From positions 1-17,205 of the forward strand of contig JAGCWY010000095.1 in NCBI GenBank assembly GCA_017961625.1: a stretch of DNA of 17,205 bases. Direction: 5' to 3'. Source of the DNA: Ruminococcus sp. (GTDB taxonomy: Bacteria; Bacillota; Clostridia; Oscillospirales; Ruminococcaceae). The translations under genes and the position numbers were made by a program. The notes under the pieces were generated by a model. That model made no database searches and was not told where the DNA came from. It saw only the letters and a program-made list of their open reading frames with translations. Shown piece after piece: positions 16,139-17,205 of this stretch (its first letter is position 1; each line of letters begins with the position of its first letter).

Positions 16139-16171
16139 AAAGGCTGACCTTCAAAAGAAAGTCAGCCTTTA
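16139..16171 (+). terminator. Terminator hairpin after the GH36 gene
   Basis: Arms AAAGGCTGAC (16139-16148) and GTCAGCCTTT (16161-16170) form a perfect 10-bp stem with a 12-nt loop, starting 4 bases after the stop codon. The T tract is short (TTTATT), so termination may be moderate. It also faces the end of the broken gene on the minus strand. Confidence 0.72.
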
Positions 16172-16853
16172 TTACATAAGTCGTATGTTGATTTTATCGT
16201 ACAGTATACTAAATACATCTGCTGCATGATGAAGCTTGATGAATAATACGCCTCCATCATTCTCTGGCTCTATATTGAATCTGGAGGTGTATATGTTTTT
16301 GTAACTAGCATCAGATTCCTTTCTTCCTATCTTGTGAATGAGGGCGAATTTTAGGAAGGATGAGCTCTTTCAATCTTTGTTTTCTTAAGTATTAAACCCC
16401 CGCCATCATCTGCAATTACAAATATGTTCCGTCATAGCTAAATCCACAAATATAAGCCTCGTATTTATGATAGATAAGTGTTATGTTAAGAAATCCGGAA
16501 GTAAAATATATTTGCATAATATGATTATCATTGATTTTGATGCTTACTTTCTCACCACTATCAGACTTTTGAGGAAGCTCTCCTCCAAGTTGTCCTGCAA
16601 TACTTAGTTCTTTGTCCGGTAATTTATCGCAATAGGCAATTAGTTCTTTTCATCTAATATTATTTCATAGTTATCGATTTTACCGTTATTACAATCTACA
16701 ATCGTAGTTCGCTTGGAAGAAATAATAATCATATTACCTAGGCATTTTTTTAGAGAATGCAAGCCGTTCAAAACCACCGACGGAAAAGTTGGCAGTAACT
16801 TCCCAACCTTTTATACTTTTGCAGGCATTGAATATATCTATTGATGTCATCAT
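16172..16853 (-). pseudogene. Broken gene of unknown function, four single-base frameshifts
   Basis: Reading the minus strand from ATG 16853, the frame gives MMTSIDIFNACKSIKGWEVT... and stops at 16734. Shifting frame at four places restores one continuous product of 227 aa ending at TAA 16172-16174. The places are one extra A in a 7-A run (16745-16751), one A missing near 16647-16650, one A missing near 16427-16428, and one base missing near 16353. Joined pieces include SVGGFERLAFSKK, NMIIISSKRTTIVDCNNGKI, LSIAGQLGGELPQ, ICGFSYDG, FVIADDGGGLILKK and NDGGVLFIKLHHAADVF. From memory this recalls an uncharacterised bacterial family with a GLHGGGLP-like motif followed by GFS..GNYFVIA, but I cannot name it. 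All breaks are one-base indels in or next to short homopolymers, so either recent decay or sequencing error is possible. Confidence 0.7.
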
Positions 16854-16944
16854 ATAAGTACGCTTCACATTTATTTAACTATTATTAATTTGTTTATAAA
16901 GTACTGACGACAATATGTTAATATCCAGATACACAACTTAAATA

Positions 16945-16976
16945 TCGAAAAAAAGACTACGCTTAGCGTAGTCTTT
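16945..16976 (-). terminator. Terminator of the rRNA/tRNA operon
   Basis: A perfect 11-bp stem with arms AAAGACTACGC (16952-16962) and GCGTAGTCTTT (16966-16976) and a 3-nt loop; on the minus strand it is followed by a run of seven Ts. It lies 5 bases downstream of the tRNA gene and should end the ribosomal transcript. Confidence 0.9.
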
Positions 16977-16981
16977 CACAG

Positions 16982-17055
16982 TGGGCCATTAGGGACTCGA
17001 ACCCCAGACCGTCCGGTTATGAGCCGGATGCTCTAACCAACTGAGCTAATGGCCC
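16982..17055 (-). tRNA. tRNA with CAU anticodon, probably tRNA-Ile2 (annotators may call tRNA-Met)
   Basis: The minus strand reads GGGCCATTAGCTCAGTTGG... with a 7-bp acceptor stem (GGGCCAT/ATGGCCC), a D-arm, an anticodon stem with loop CTCATAA, and a T-arm GGGGTTCGAGTCCC. Discriminator base is A and CCA is not encoded. The anticodon is CAU. The body, including TTAGCTCAGTTGGTTAGAGCA and CGGCTCATAACCG, is close to Bacillus-type tRNA-Ile2, whose C34 is changed to lysidine by TilS, and less like elongator tRNA-Met. It follows the 5S gene in the same transcript. Confidence 0.95.
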
Positions 17056-17066
17056 GTAAATATAAT

Positions 17067-17088
17067 CGGAAGCTGTTTTAAGCTTCCG
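17067..17088 (-). other. Hairpin between 5S rRNA and tRNA
   Basis: An 8-bp perfect inverted repeat (CGGAAGCT 17067-17074, AGCTTCCG 17081-17088) with a 6-nt loop lies in the spacer between the 5S gene and the tRNA. There is no strong T tract after it on the minus strand, so it is more likely an RNA processing element or weak attenuator than a terminator. Confidence 0.45.
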
Positions 17089-17100
17089 GTCATATATATA

Positions 17101-17205
<105 letters not shown>

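Noticed and set aside
16172..16945. Non-coding RNA or pure intergenic DNA in the apparent gap
   Set aside because: Most of it reads as protein once four one-base frameshifts are allowed, which explains it better; only 16854-16944 is AT-rich with nothing I can identify.

Overview
The window looks like a chromosomal segment of a cellulosome-producing, fibre-degrading Firmicute, most likely a Ruminococcus close to R. flavefaciens. The evidence is three type I dockerins, a long Thr-rich linker, secreted multi-modular xylan- and arabinan-active enzymes, classical SD sequences (AGGAGG), sigma-A-like promoters and moderate GC. The species assignment is inference.

Layout. (1) 1-362: the end of a secreted dockerin protein on +, closed by a 16-bp terminator hairpin. 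(2) 493-2571 (-): an orphan adenine DNA methyltransferase resembling BREX PglX, shortened at both ends, with no other BREX gene nearby. (3) 2798-4750 (+): a membrane protein with a degenerate GGDEF domain and an intact EAL domain, probably a cyclic-di-GMP phosphodiesterase. It diverges from the methyltransferase, each gene having its own well-formed promoter. (4) 4847-10529 (-): two large secreted dockerin enzymes, each with its own promoter and each with the dockerin in the middle rather than at the end. One is CBM13-dockerin-GH43-Ig-GH43 (debranching arabinofuranosidase/xylosidase type). The other is GH11-CBM22-dockerin-SGNH esterase-C-terminal beta domain (xylanase plus probable acetyl esterase). 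Together they could cut, deacetylate and debranch arabinoxylan on a cellulosome. (5) 10902-16135: a divergent locus around an operator region. A cytoplasmic GT-B-like protein of unknown function points left. A TetR regulator, a GPH-family sugar:cation symporter and an intracellular GH36 alpha-galactosidase form a tight operon pointing right. (6) 16172-16853 (-): a gene of about 227 codons broken by four single-base frameshifts. (7) 16945-17205 (-): the distal end of an rRNA operon, with 5S rRNA, an intergenic hairpin, a CAU-anticodon tRNA (probably tRNA-Ile2) and a terminator.

The most interesting parts are the orphan minimal PglX, the GT-B-like gene sharing a control region with the TetR/GPH/GH36 operon, the centrally placed dockerins, and the unreported frameshifted gene beside the rRNA operon. 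I see no CRISPR array, insertion sequence or phage gene.
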